Assembly (NCBI GenBank): GCA_001969505.1
Contig: LSSK01000009.1
Location: forward strand, 62,001 to 126,000
Direction: 5' to 3'
From: Zancudomyces culisetae
Taxonomy: Eukaryota > Kickxellomycota > Harpellomycetes > Harpellales > Legeriomycetaceae
Length of the DNA: 64,000 nt
This document shows positions 10,913 to 20,289 of this stretch, piece by piece; within the stretch, counting starts at the first letter, position 1; every line of letters starts with the position of its first letter. Both the position numbers and the translations under genes were made by a program. The notes below the pieces were generated by a model. That model had not been told where the DNA came from. It saw only the letters and a program-made list of their open reading frames with translations, and ran no database searches.

Positions 10913-12115
10913 TTAATAGCATCCACTACCGTGTGCGTAATAATCATCTTCACTATCTGGTTCAGTATCCGAGGTATAGATATCAACATCTGTTGAGCTG
11001 GTATCATCGAACCTTTCTTCCTCTGGATTTTCCGACATCTTCTTTAGGAATCCAGGATCCGCAGTAGTGTTATCCTTTGGTTCTTTGACATTTTGCTTAC
11101 TTTGTGTAGATCCACGCCTAGTTTTTCTTGGTCTGACGTTCGGTTCAAATCCTGTAGGAATACTATTTGAATTAATGGTGTTTAGTGTGTTTCCTGTCTC
11201 CTCTTGGTTACCTGTGAATGCCGACACATCGTGTCTTCCTTCAAGTTTGAGATTTGGCATCACTCTATGACGGAATCGACGTAAAGGCCTGGACGGAAAT
11301 CTATGTCTCTGCTGACCAAGTGTGTCAGAACCCACCTGCTGTATCCTCTGATTAATATTGCCACTATTCTCTTGATTTTGAGTTTCATTTGCGTGTGTGG
11401 AAAAACTACTTTGTCCTTGTTGCAATTCTGAGTTTGTACTATTTTCTGTAGCTGAAAATCTACCTTCTTGAAGTGTTTTGCTGTCTTTGCTGTGTGCATT
11501 GTGTGCGTTGTGTGCGTTGGAGATAGGATCTACTAAAGAGTTTTCGAAGTTCCTTGGTTGTGGGAGGAGTACATTTTCAGTAGTTGTAGATCTATGGTGG
11601 GGGATAATACCATCAAGCGATGTACCCTGTAAATCGGTACTTCTTGAGATGATAGGTCTTTGCGAATTTCTAGCAATTTCAATCCTTACACTAGCTAGGT
11701 ACAGGACGCATTCATCGTATGTCGTCACTCTACTTGTAAGACGCCTGGTGCTTCTTCGAGTTGATGTCCCAGTTCTTTGAATTCTTTCTCTCCAAAACTG
11801 GGTAATACGGGCAGACGTTAAATTTCGAGAATCAAAAATTCTTGAACTAAACCTCCTGCGATACCCAAGGGACACGTTATTGCTGTGAAATGGCTCGTGG
11901 CTGAACCACTCGATGGGTTCTCGTTCGGCTACATTGGGAATGGTTTCGTTATTCTCTGTAGTCTGTGCGACAGACGTGGTATCAGCAGCAGGAGTAGTAG
12001 TATCAGGCATAGTATTAGTATCAGAAGCAGATGATGGAGGTGGAGTTTCTTCGCCATCACTTCTGGATGTAGATTGGCCAACGTGCTCGTTACTCATTGT
12101 GAACTCAAATTCCAT
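10913..12115 (-). CDS. Orphan low-complexity, Arg/Ser-rich protein
   Basis: This 400-residue frame starts at ATG 12115; a second Met at residue 7 is possible. I recognise no family. The N-terminus is Ser/Thr/Pro/Asp-rich and probably disordered. Residues ~85-150 are Arg-rich and less repetitive (a block with RRRFSSRIFDSRNL and FWRERIQ), including a short helix-like stretch YDECVLYLASVRIEIA that may be the only folded part. Another basic patch near 280 (FPSRPLRRFRHR) follows, and the C-terminus is acidic (SDTEPDSEDDYY). A small NAH triplet repeat occurs near residue 205. There is no signal peptide or membrane helix. The basic/acidic pattern resembles nuclear proteins, but that is only a guess. 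Length and absence of stops support a real gene. Confidence 0.55.
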   Translation of the reverse strand: MEFEFTMSNEHVGQSTSRSDGEETPPPSSASDTNTMPDTTTPAADTTSVAQTTENNETIPNVAEREPIEWFSHEPFHSNNVSLGYRRRFSSRIFDSRNLTSARITQFWRERIQRTGTSTRRSTRRLTSRVTTYDECVLYLASVRIEIARNSQRPIISRSTDLQGTSLDGIIPHHRSTTTENVLLPQPRNFENSLVDPISNAHNAHNAHSKDSKTLQEGRFSATENSTNSELQQGQSSFSTHANETQNQENSGNINQRIQQVGSDTLGQQRHRFPSRPLRRFRHRVMPNLKLEGRHDVSAFTGNQEETGNTLNTINSNSIPTGFEPNVRPRKTRRGSTQSKQNVKEPKDNTTADPGFLKKMSENPEEERFDDTSSTDVDIYTSDTEPDSEDDYYAHGSGCY

Positions 12116-12296
12116 TCTCTTTTTATATTTTTAATCCTTATTAACTCGAAATTTGAATCTGGAAACAAGAATCGACCTGACAACAGATTGATTTGACTAG
12201 TGTATTCTTAAATATCCCTTTTCTGGTTAAATGTTAGTTATACTATCTCCCTATACCACAGGCTTATGCTTGGTAAATGGATTGATTGCATTGATT

Positions 12297-12424
12297 GTAT
12301 GGCTGTATGGTTGTATGGTTGTATGGCTGTATGGTTGTATGGCTGTATGGTTGTATGGCTGTATGGTTGTATGGCTGTATGGTTGTATGGCTGTATGGTT
12401 GTATGGCTGTATGGTTGTATGGCT
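12297..12424 (+). repeat. Minisatellite, 16 copies of GTATGGYT
   Basis: Sixteen head-to-tail copies of an 8-bp unit span exactly 128 bp. Copies alternate GTATGGCT and GTATGGTT, except one adjacent GTATGGTT pair at 12305-12320. This makes a 16-bp higher-order unit. It opens an apparent frame (WLYGCMVV pattern) that is not a gene. Confidence 0.95.
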
Positions 12425-12821
12425 AGATAGTTGTCACTTGATATTCTTTTTATTTATTGCTGAAATAGATATTAAAAGAGCACTAGAGTTATATTGAAAC
12501 ACAATGTTAATTAGGATGATATATTGATTAGCAGAGTTTTGTAAAAAAAAAGTGGGTTAGGTAGAAAATTCCAAGTGTTTACAGAAGGGAAAAAATAATA
12601 CAAGACGATATTGGAAATGATGGGAAGGGGGAGGGGAATACAGACATTTATATACTTATCAATGCTCGTTTAGCTTGAAAAAGAAACAAAAAAGAGTGGG
12701 ATATAGCGATTTGGGGAAACTGCAAGTAAAGCGGTTTTATCATTATCCTAGTTTGTAAACATTATTCAGATATATCATGAAACTGTAAGAGTAAGAATAT
12801 AATATACATATACATACATTA

Positions 12822-12836
12822 TGTGTGTGTGTGTGT
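12822..12836 (+). repeat. TG dinucleotide tract
   Basis: About seven TG units in a row. Simple microsatellite with no coding context. Confidence 0.9.
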
Positions 12837-12938
12837 AGAATATTCCGGGTATGCACACATTGATTACTCATAAACATTCTTTTTATATTTTCAACTCGCA
12901 AATAATTTTAATTAACTCAGTCTTTGTTGGTGGGTCCT

Positions 12939-12967
12939 CCCCCCTCACCCCCACCCTCCCCACTCCC
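12939..12967 (-). other. C-rich tract, possible minus-strand G-quadruplex
   Basis: Five C runs of 6, 5, 3, 4 and 3 bases are separated by 1-3 bases, which satisfies a quadruplex pattern on the minus strand. It lies about 1.6 kb upstream of RPA190. Function is unproven. Confidence 0.5.
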
Positions 12968-13128
12968 AGAGAATAATCACACAAATTCAAATCGATCTTT
13001 GAATTTAAAATGTAGTTAAATCTTCTTTAAAGTAGTATTGTATCCTGGATATCAAGTCAGTACTAGATAACTACTATGTGTTTAGCAGTAAAGATAAAAT
13101 CCAAGTTATTGGGTGTGTAATAATTCAG

Positions 13129-13184
13129 AATAAAAGAATAAAAGAATAAAAGAATAAAAGAATAAAAGAATAAAAGAATAAAAG
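13129..13184 (+). repeat. Minisatellite, seven copies of AATAAAAG
   Basis: Seven exact 8-bp copies in 56 bp. The minus strand shows an open YSFILLFF-type frame caused by the repeat. The unit length is the same as the GTATGGYT array 0.7 kb upstream, but the sequence is unrelated. Confidence 0.95.
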
Positions 13185-13391
13185 AAAGGTAAAAAAATAT
13201 AATAATGATGGTATGAATGATGGCGTGGATGATCAATAATGCATAATTCATTTCCTCACTCCCTCATCCTGATATTACTTTGATGACTAAAAATTTTTTT
13301 TCTCTTTGAAAGAAAAAGGTGGAAAAGTGTGAAAAAGGTGGAGAAGTAGAGTTAAATGAGCAGTAAGAATGATGGTTGCACCGAGATTTGA

Positions 13392-13416
13392 TGTGTGTGT
13401 GTGTGTGTGTGTGTGT
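13392..13416 (+). repeat. TG dinucleotide tract
   Basis: About twelve TG units, followed by a G-rich stretch at ~13420-13442. Confidence 0.9.
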
Positions 13417-14059
13417 ATGTGGGGAGGGGGTGGAGGAGTGGAGAAGAGAGAGAGAAAAGTGATCCACATCATTTCATTTTGGTTTATCTAGGATTTTTTG
13501 CTTTTACTTAACGAGATATTTATTTATATCTATGTTAGACATATGCGCAAGTTTTCTTTTGTTGGTAAGTAATAGTAGTATCCAAAATAACATTTTAGTA
13601 ATAACAATAATCATCAAAGCTGAAGTTTCCCCACCACTCCCATCTCTCTTTGTTGAATCAAGGAGATATTTGTATCACATTACTGATTAACATGCTAATC
13701 AAAAAAAAAATTTTAGGGAAAGAGAATCAATATTGATTTGAGGGCAAAGGAAAAAAGACGGTAAAAAAAGAAATATATACAAACAGGAAAGTGTGGGTGG
13801 ATGGGTTGGTTAGGGGTGAGGATCATTATTTCTAGTGTTATAAGGTTCTGAAATAAAAAAGGTGAAGCGGAAAATGTAAGAGTATATGATGTTCAAACTA
13901 ATAAAATTGTGATATTATCATGTCAAGTTATAATGTGGCATTTATTCCTTAATTGTAAATGTAGTTGATGTTGGGTTTTTTACTCTTTTTTATTTGAACT
14001 TGATTCTGAACACTTACTACAAAACCAAACTCAAAACCAAAAATCAGAATCAGAATCAT

Positions 14060-14284
14060 AAAAAAATTTTTTTTTACTATTTAAATGTTGATGGTGTATG
14101 AATAGTATTATAATTAGTATAGTTGGATCAGAATATCAAGTAAAATAAAAAAAAATTTTTTTTGGTATATAAAGCTTTGCCTAGTCAATATAAATTTGAA
14201 ATCGTTATTTATTTGGGTTTAAAAGTAATTTTATTGGTAAAAAAAAAAAAAAAGGAACACACACAAAAAAAAAAATTTTTTTTT
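14060..14284 (+). promoter_or_regulatory. Three A-tract/T-tract palindromes upstream of RPA190
   Basis: A7T9 (14060-14075), A9T8 (14147-14163) and A11T9 (14265-14284) lie 240-465 nt before the RPA190 start. Each contains the AAAAATTTT core of the yeast RRPE element that controls ribosome-biogenesis genes. They would also exclude nucleosomes. A functional role is inferred from yeast. Confidence 0.4.
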
Positions 14285-14324
14285 ATTTTACAGTTTTACA
14301 TGTGGAAACTGTTATTGAAATAGC

Positions 14325-14349
14325 AATAATAATAATAATAATAATAATA
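14325..14349 (+). repeat. AAT trinucleotide tract
   Basis: About eight AAT units in the RPA190 5' flanking region. Confidence 0.9.
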
Positions 14350-14524
14350 AAAACATACATACATATAGAAACAGAAACAAAGAAAAATAATTTTTAAAAG
14401 TTTAATAACGATAATAATATATACAAGACGTACAAACATTATTTCTTTTTTTTATTGTTTAGAGATTTATGAGATAGAAAAAGACTTGTAAAAAAAAAAG
14501 AGAGAAAAGAAAAAAATAGGAGTG

Positions 14525-17500
14525 ATGGATATATCGAGACCAATTAATTCACAGGTTAAGAGCATCAAGTTCACGAGTTATAGCAGTGCGGAGGTGCGAA
14601 AGATCTCGGTGAAACAGATTGTAAATCCGGTTTTGTTGGATATCCTGGGAAACCCGACAAAAGGGGGGTTGTACGATCCTGCACTGGGACCATACTCGAT
14701 GAATATTCTGTGTTCGACATGTAGTTTGGATTATGGAAGTTGTCCGGGGCATTTTGGACATATAGAGATGCCAACACCGGTTTTCAATACGTTGCTATTT
14801 GATTATATGTACAAGTTGCTTAGTGGCGTATGTTTTTTCTGTTTGAAATTTAGGATGTCGCGAGTGGAAGGAGTAAAGTTGGAGTGTCGATTGAAGTTGT
14901 TAAAGTACGGAAGGGTTAAGGAGAGTATTGAAGTTGAACAGATGCAGTTGGAAAAGAAGGTATCGGGAGGAAAAAGACAAGGGCAAGGACCAGAAGATGA
15001 GAGCGAGGAAGCTGTTGGAGAGATATTTGAAGGGGAAGTTGAGGGAAAAGAGAATACAAAACAGATGGAAAGCAACCAAGAATTTATAGAGCGAATGAGG
15101 GAGTTTACAGCCAAGGCATTGGAAGGAGTAGAAGGGAAATCAGAGTATAGTGATGAGCAAAAGATCACATTGGTATATGAGGAGCGTAGAAGGGCAATAA
15201 AAAGTTTTTATGAAAAGATGAGTAAACTGAAATGTGAAAAGTGCAAGGCGCCAGGATGCAAGTTGCGAAGAGATGGTAGTTTGAAGGTGTTCAAACGACC
15301 ATATACAGCCAAGGAAAAGGCGTTGATATATGCGATGGATATTAAGGAGCCAGATGTGTTGAAGATCGATGTTAGTAAATACAAAGCAGAGGATGAAGAA
15401 GAGAAATACGAGGGGATGAAAAATGGGGATGATGGAGAAGATCAATTAATGGAAGATGAAGATGAGGAAAATGGAAATGAGGATAGTGAAGATGGAGATA
15501 GTGACAGTGGAGAGGATATTAGTAAGCTAAAGGAACAAGTAGTCAAGCCAAAGGTAGGAGGAAAAGAGACGTACCAATATTTGACGTCAATACATGTTAA
15601 GAAACTGATGAGTTTGGTTAGCAAGACGGAGGGCAAATTGCTGGAGTTGGTATTTGCACAGGAGAATGAGGAAGGGTCAAGGTATATAATGGACATGTTT
15701 TTTATTGAGACATTAGCAGTTCCACCAACCAGATTCAGACCAGCAAATATGGTAAATGGACAAGTGATGGAGAATCCACAAAACACGTATTTGGGAAGTA
15801 TACTTAGCACATGTGCGAGTATGCGCGAGATAGTAGCAGGAACACAAAAGACCAATGGTGGTAAAGAAGGAGGAGCAAGCAAAAGTGTATTTGAGAGAAT
15901 GATAGGAATGATGGTGCAGTTACAGCAACAAGTTAACAATTTTATAGATAGTTCCAAAAACCCAACTAAAGGTAAAAGAGGAGAACCACCAGCACCAGGA
16001 ATCCGACAATTGATGGAAAAGAAGGAAGGGTTGTTCCGAAGCAACATGATGGGAAAGCGAGTGAATTATGCGGCAAGATCGGTTATTTCACCCGATCCCA
16101 ATCTTGAAACAAACGAGGTAGGAGTGCCACCGGTATTTGCGACCAAGTTGACATTCCCAGAGTCCGTGACGGAGTTCAATGTGGAACAGTTACGCAAGGC
16201 GGTGATTAATGGGCCAGATGTATGGCCAGGAGCAAGTGCGGTACAACATGAGGATGGGTCAATTACATCGTTGGGGAGACTGAGTGTAGAGTCGAGAATA
16301 GCGTTGGCTAACCAATTGATGACACCACAGCAAGGAAATGGGAAGCAAAGACTTGGGAATATTATGGAGTCGGGGGATACACACTGTGCAAAGAAGGTGA
16401 TGCGGCATTTGCGAAATGGGGATTATGTGATATTCAACCGACAGCCAACGCTGCATAAGCCATCGATGATGGGACACAAGGTGCGGGTGTTACCAGGGGA
16501 GCGTACAATCCGTATGCATTATGTCAACTGTAACACATACAATGCGGATTTTGATGGAGATGAAATGAACATGCATTTCCCACAGTCGTATGCAGGAATG
16601 GCAGAGGCACGGGAGATAGCCAAGACGGATTTCCAATACTTGGCGCCTACTAATGGAGGGCCATTGAGAGGATTGATTCAGGATGCAGTGGATGCGGGAG
16701 TAATGTTGACCAACAAGGATACGTTTTTGACTCAGGAGGAGTATTTCCAGTTGATATATGTAGCAGTCAAGCCCGAGACGACGGGGCAGGCAGGAAGCAA
16801 GATTATTACGTTGCCACCAGCATTGTTGAAACCAAGACCTAGATGGACGGGGAAGCAGGTAGTATCTACAATACTTTTGAATTTGACAAGTGGGAAACAT
16901 CCACCCAATATCACAGCAAAGAGTAAAGTATCGGCCAAGTTGTGTGGAAGCAAAGATGAGAGCCAGGTCGAAGTGGTAGATGGAGAGTTGGTGACGGGGA
17001 TAATAGACAAGGCGCAGTATGGAGCATCGGAGTATGGTATGGTGCATGCGGTTTATGAGTTGTATGGACCGACAGCGGCCGGAGTGTTGTTGGGAATGTT
17101 GAGTCGGTTGTTTGTTAGTTATTTCCAATACAATGGGTTTTCTTGTAGTATTGATGATTTGAGATTGACAGCACAAGGAGAGGAAAAACGAAAGCAGATT
17201 ATTAATGAAGCTAGTGGACAAGGATATCAAGTAGCAAAAGAAGTTGTAGGATTAGCTGGAAAAGGTCAAAATCAAGATGAGGAAGAGAAGGATGAGGAGG
17301 ATCAAAGAGAAGAGTTGAGAAAACGTATGGAGAAATTAACCAAGAATGGAGATCATGTAGCTCAAATGGATAGAGCAATGAAGGCCAAAACCAGTCAATT
17401 GACATCTACTATTATTGACAGTACACTACCACAGCATTTAGAAAAGCCATTCCCTCGTAACCAAATGATGGTAATGACAACCAGTGGAGCAAAAGGATCG

Positions 17501-20113
17501 CAAGTCAACTTTTCGCAGATTTCGTGTTGTTTGGGACAGCAGGAACTTGAGGGCAAACGTGTACCATTGATGATTAGTGGCAAGACATTGCCATCATTTG
17601 CACGGTATGATGTAAGTGCAAGAGCTGGTGGGTATATTTCGCAGCGCTTTTTGACGGGAATCAAACCACAGGAATTCTATTTCCATTGTATGGCGGGTCG
17701 TGAAGGGTTGATTGATACGGCTGTAAAGACAGCCAATTCGGGTTACTTGCAGCGTTGTTTGATTAAGCATTTGGAAGATCTGTCCGTCCACTACGACTAT
17801 TCGGTGCGGATGAATAGTGACGGTTCTATCGTTCAGTTCCTTTATGGAGAAGATGGATTGGATGTATGTAAACAGAAATATTTGTTGAGATCAATTGATG
17901 ATGATAATAATAATAATAATAGCCGAAGAGACGATGCGTTTTTCAACAAGAATTACAATTTGATTCGTGACTTTAAATTATCTCCCCACTTGTTACTTTC
18001 TTCAGGAAATAACAACAACAATGGAAATGGCGATGTATTGATTGATGAAATCAATGCCATTAAACACAACAAAAGGGCTACAAAGAAGCCTGGCAAGTAT
18101 GATCCTGCAATTTCCATCTACAATCCTTCGCGTCATCTTGGATCCGTTTCCGAAAAATTCTATGACTACATTAATAATCTGACTGAAACTGGTGCCACTG
18201 CTTCTGACTCTAAGGCTGCAAAGAAACTCAAACTGTTGATGTATTTGTACTACATGGATTCGCTTGTTCATCCTGGTGAAAATGTTGGTCTTTTGGCTGC
18301 CCAATCTGTCGGTGAACCTTCTACCCAAATGACTCTAAATACTTTCCATTTGGCTGGTATTGGTGGTGCCAAAAATGTCACTTTGGGTATTCCTAGATTG
18401 CGTGAAATCATCATGACTGCTTCTAAACTACCAAAGACTCCCAATATGAAGTTGGTTTTCAATCTTGATAAATGCCTCAACAACAATCTTGATCTCAATA
18501 TGGCTATTTCTAATATTGAAAAGACCTTGAATAGATTTACTTTGGCTGATATTATGGATAATATTCAAATCACTGAAACTCTAGTTTCCTTTGCCAATTC
18601 TAAATCTAATTCTAAATCTAACAATAACACCAATACCAATACCAATACCAATACCAAGGATGTTAAACAAACCGGTACTCGTTATAAACAATACAACATC
18701 CAACTCAATATTTACTCCTTACCTCAAATCACTTCTTTATTCAGAACCTCAAATAATTCTACTCCTCAAGAACTTGAAGCTCAAGTACTTGAAATCATTG
18801 AGCATACCATTGAAACTCAATTTGTACCAAGACTTACTTCTATTATTAACAAGGAAATGAGAACCAAGGATTCTTCATCATCTTCATTATCCTCTTCATC
18901 TTCTCCAACTGCTAGTAATGGTGTAAGTGCGGGTAGAACAAGAAATACCAATAATAAAAATGATGCTAATGAAGAATTGGATAAATCTACTGAATTCAAA
19001 GTCAAATCATTATCCAACAAGTCTGCTACTCAACAAGGTGGTAATGATGATGGAGATGATGAACAAGAGGAACAAGATGATTTGAATAATAATAGAGATC
19101 AAGAGACTGAAATGATGGAACTTGAATTGGGTGGTGCTGCTACTGACAAATATCTATACAACAAGTCAATTTCCAATAATGAACAAGTAGATTCCGACTT
19201 GGAAGTCGCTGACAAGGATGATTCAGACTCTGATTCTGATTCTGATTCTGACTCTGATTCTTCAAGTACTGATGTTGACATGTCTACAATTAACGATATC
19301 AAATCACAATTATCAAACTCAACAACAACAACAACAACAAAAGCGACAAAAGCAACAACTAAAAAAGTTATCAAGACAGATTTAAAACGTCGTGACCGTA
19401 TAATTTCAAGTTCCGCAAATATCACACAATACTCATTCACTGCTTCATCTACATTTGTTACTTGCAACATAACATATAACAATTATTCCAATACATCAAC
19501 AATGAATTCCAAAAAATTCCTAATGACCGAGTATTGTGAACGAGCTTGTAAAAATTCCATTATTCATCATGTATCAGGAATCAAATCTTGTTATAGAATC
19601 ACTGAAAATAACAGCAATAACAATAAAAACAATACTGGTGGTGCTAATACAGTTACATTTGGTACTGATGGTTCTAATTTTGTCGGAATTTGGAATCTCT
19701 TGACCTTTGACTCTGATTTGTTGGAATCCTTGGATACTTCTTCCATCTACACAAATGACATCCATGCCATCCTCACCCATTACGGTGTAGAAGCTGCTCG
19801 TGCCGCCATCCAGCGTGAAATCAGAGCTGTCTTTGATGTCTACCATATCAGCGTCGATCCTCGCCACCTGGGCTTGATTGCCGACTACATGACCTTCTCT
19901 GGTGCCTACCGTCCCTTCAGTCGTGTCGGTATCCAATCTGCCACCTCTTCCCCTCTTGCTAAAATGTCCTATGAAACTACTTGTTCCTTCCTCAGAGAAT
20001 CCGTTGTTTATAACGAAACTGATCATTTACGTGGTCCTTCTGCTAGAATTGTCGCTGGTGTCCCTGTTGCCTCTGGAACTGGCTTTTTCGATGTTCTTTC
20101 TACTCGTTCTTGA
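14525..20113 (+). CDS. RPA190: RNA polymerase I largest subunit (A190)
   Basis: A single 1862-residue frame. I start it at ATG 14525; the upstream GTG is not a start. This is the catalytic subunit that makes the rRNA precursor in the nucleolus. The clamp zinc motif is C63-x2-C66-x6-C73-x2-H76. The active-site loop NADFDGDEMNMH puts the Mg-binding aspartates at 675, 677 and 679. NRQPTLHKPSMMGH precedes it, and the bridge/trigger region GLLAAQSVGEPSTQMTLNTFH follows near residue 1255. The long acidic, Ser/Asn-rich insert before the last conserved block (about 1440-1620) is in the place where Pol I has its DNA-mimicking loop, but is unusually rich in homopolymers. The C-terminus ends in GTGFFDVLSTRS, as in the family. 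Codon choice changes along the gene: purine-ending codons dominate early, pyrimidine-ending ones late. Confidence 0.96.
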   Translation: MDISRPINSQVKSIKFTSYSSAEVRKISVKQIVNPVLLDILGNPTKGGLYDPALGPYSMNILCSTCSLDYGSCPGHFGHIEMPTPVFNTLLFDYMYKLLSGVCFFCLKFRMSRVEGVKLECRLKLLKYGRVKESIEVEQMQLEKKVSGGKRQGQGPEDESEEAVGEIFEGEVEGKENTKQMESNQEFIERMREFTAKALEGVEGKSEYSDEQKITLVYEERRRAIKSFYEKMSKLKCEKCKAPGCKLRRDGSLKVFKRPYTAKEKALIYAMDIKEPDVLKIDVSKYKAEDEEEKYEGMKNGDDGEDQLMEDEDEENGNEDSEDGDSDSGEDISKLKEQVVKPKVGGKETYQYLTSIHVKKLMSLVSKTEGKLLELVFAQENEEGSRYIMDMFFIETLAVPPTRFRPANMVNGQVMENPQNTYLGSILSTCASMREIVAGTQKTNGGKEGGASKSVFERMIGMMVQLQQQVNNFIDSSKNPTKGKRGEPPAPGIRQLMEKKEGLFRSNMMGKRVNYAARSVISPDPNLETNEVGVPPVFATKLTFPESVTEFNVEQLRKAVINGPDVWPGASAVQHEDGSITSLGRLSVESRIALANQLMTPQQGNGKQRLGNIMESGDTHCAKKVMRHLRNGDYVIFNRQPTLHKPSMMGHKVRVLPGERTIRMHYVNCNTYNADFDGDEMNMHFPQSYAGMAEAREIAKTDFQYLAPTNGGPLRGLIQDAVDAGVMLTNKDTFLTQEEYFQLIYVAVKPETTGQAGSKIITLPPALLKPRPRWTGKQVVSTILLNLTSGKHPPNITAKSKVSAKLCGSKDESQVEVVDGELVTGIIDKAQYGASEYGMVHAVYELYGPTAAGVLLGMLSRLFVSYFQYNGFSCSIDDLRLTAQGEEKRKQIINEASGQGYQVAKEVVGLAGKGQNQDEEEKDEEDQREELRKRMEKLTKNGDHVAQMDRAMKAKTSQLTSTIIDSTLPQHLEKPFPRNQMMVMTTSGAKGSQVNFSQISCCLGQQELEGKRVPLMISGKTLPSFARYDVSARAGGYISQRFLTGIKPQEFYFHCMAGREGLIDTAVKTANSGYLQRCLIKHLEDLSVHYDYSVRMNSDGSIVQFLYGEDGLDVCKQKYLLRSIDDDNNNNNSRRDDAFFNKNYNLIRDFKLSPHLLLSSGNNNNNGNGDVLIDEINAIKHNKRATKKPGKYDPAISIYNPSRHLGSVSEKFYDYINNLTETGATASDSKAAKKLKLLMYLYYMDSLVHPGENVGLLAAQSVGEPSTQMTLNTFHLAGIGGAKNVTLGIPRLREIIMTASKLPKTPNMKLVFNLDKCLNNNLDLNMAISNIEKTLNRFTLADIMDNIQITETLVSFANSKSNSKSNNNTNTNTNTNTKDVKQTGTRYKQYNIQLNIYSLPQITSLFRTSNNSTPQELEAQVLEIIEHTIETQFVPRLTSIINKEMRTKDSSSSSLSSSSSPTASNGVSAGRTRNTNNKNDANEELDKSTEFKVKSLSNKSATQQGGNDDGDDEQEEQDDLNNNRDQETEMMELELGGAATDKYLYNKSISNNEQVDSDLEVADKDDSDSDSDSDSDSDSSSTDVDMSTINDIKSQLSNSTTTTTTKATKATTKKVIKTDLKRRDRIISSSANITQYSFTASSTFVTCNITYNNYSNTSTMNSKKFLMTEYCERACKNSIIHHVSGIKSCYRITENNSNNNKNNTGGANTVTFGTDGSNFVGIWNLLTFDSDLLESLDTSSIYTNDIHAILTHYGVEAARAAIQREIRAVFDVYHISVDPRHLGLIADYMTFSGAYRPFSRVGIQSATSSPLAKMSYETTCSFLRESVVYNETDHLRGPSARIVAGVPVASGTGFFDVLSTRS

Positions 20114-20219
20114 TTTTCTCCTCTCTTTTTATTTTATTCTAATTTATTCTAATTTATTTATTTAATTTATTGGTTTTTTATTTGCAATTGTTGTCTAACT
20201 CTATATATAAAACTACTAG

Positions 20220-20257
20220 CAATAATAATAATAATAATAATATAATAATAATAATAC
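20220..20257 (+). repeat. AAT/ATA tract between convergent genes
   Basis: An imperfect AAT run in the 176-bp gap between the RPA190 stop and the ATG4 stop on the other strand. Both 3' ends share this short gap. Confidence 0.85.
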
Positions 20258-20289
20258 CACAAAAACTATTTTTCTAAATACGTCTTCCT

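Larger units (their letters stand above)
12116..14524. other. Repeat-rich spacer and RPA190 promoter region
   Basis: About 2.4 kb without a supported gene. It holds two 8-bp-unit minisatellites, two TG tracts, an AAT tract, C- or G-rich runs and several A-tract/T-tract junctions, listed separately. The density of simple repeats is far above the rest of the window. Open frames here exist only because tandem repeats lack stops. Confidence 0.6.

Noticed and set aside
12231-12497. 88-codon frame with WLYGCMVV repeats
   Set aside because: The frame is produced by the GTATGGYT minisatellite, which lacks stops. No start context or family support.
13063-13251. Minus-strand hydrophobic frame with YSFILLFF repeats
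   Set aside because: Created by the AATAAAAG array; not a membrane protein gene.
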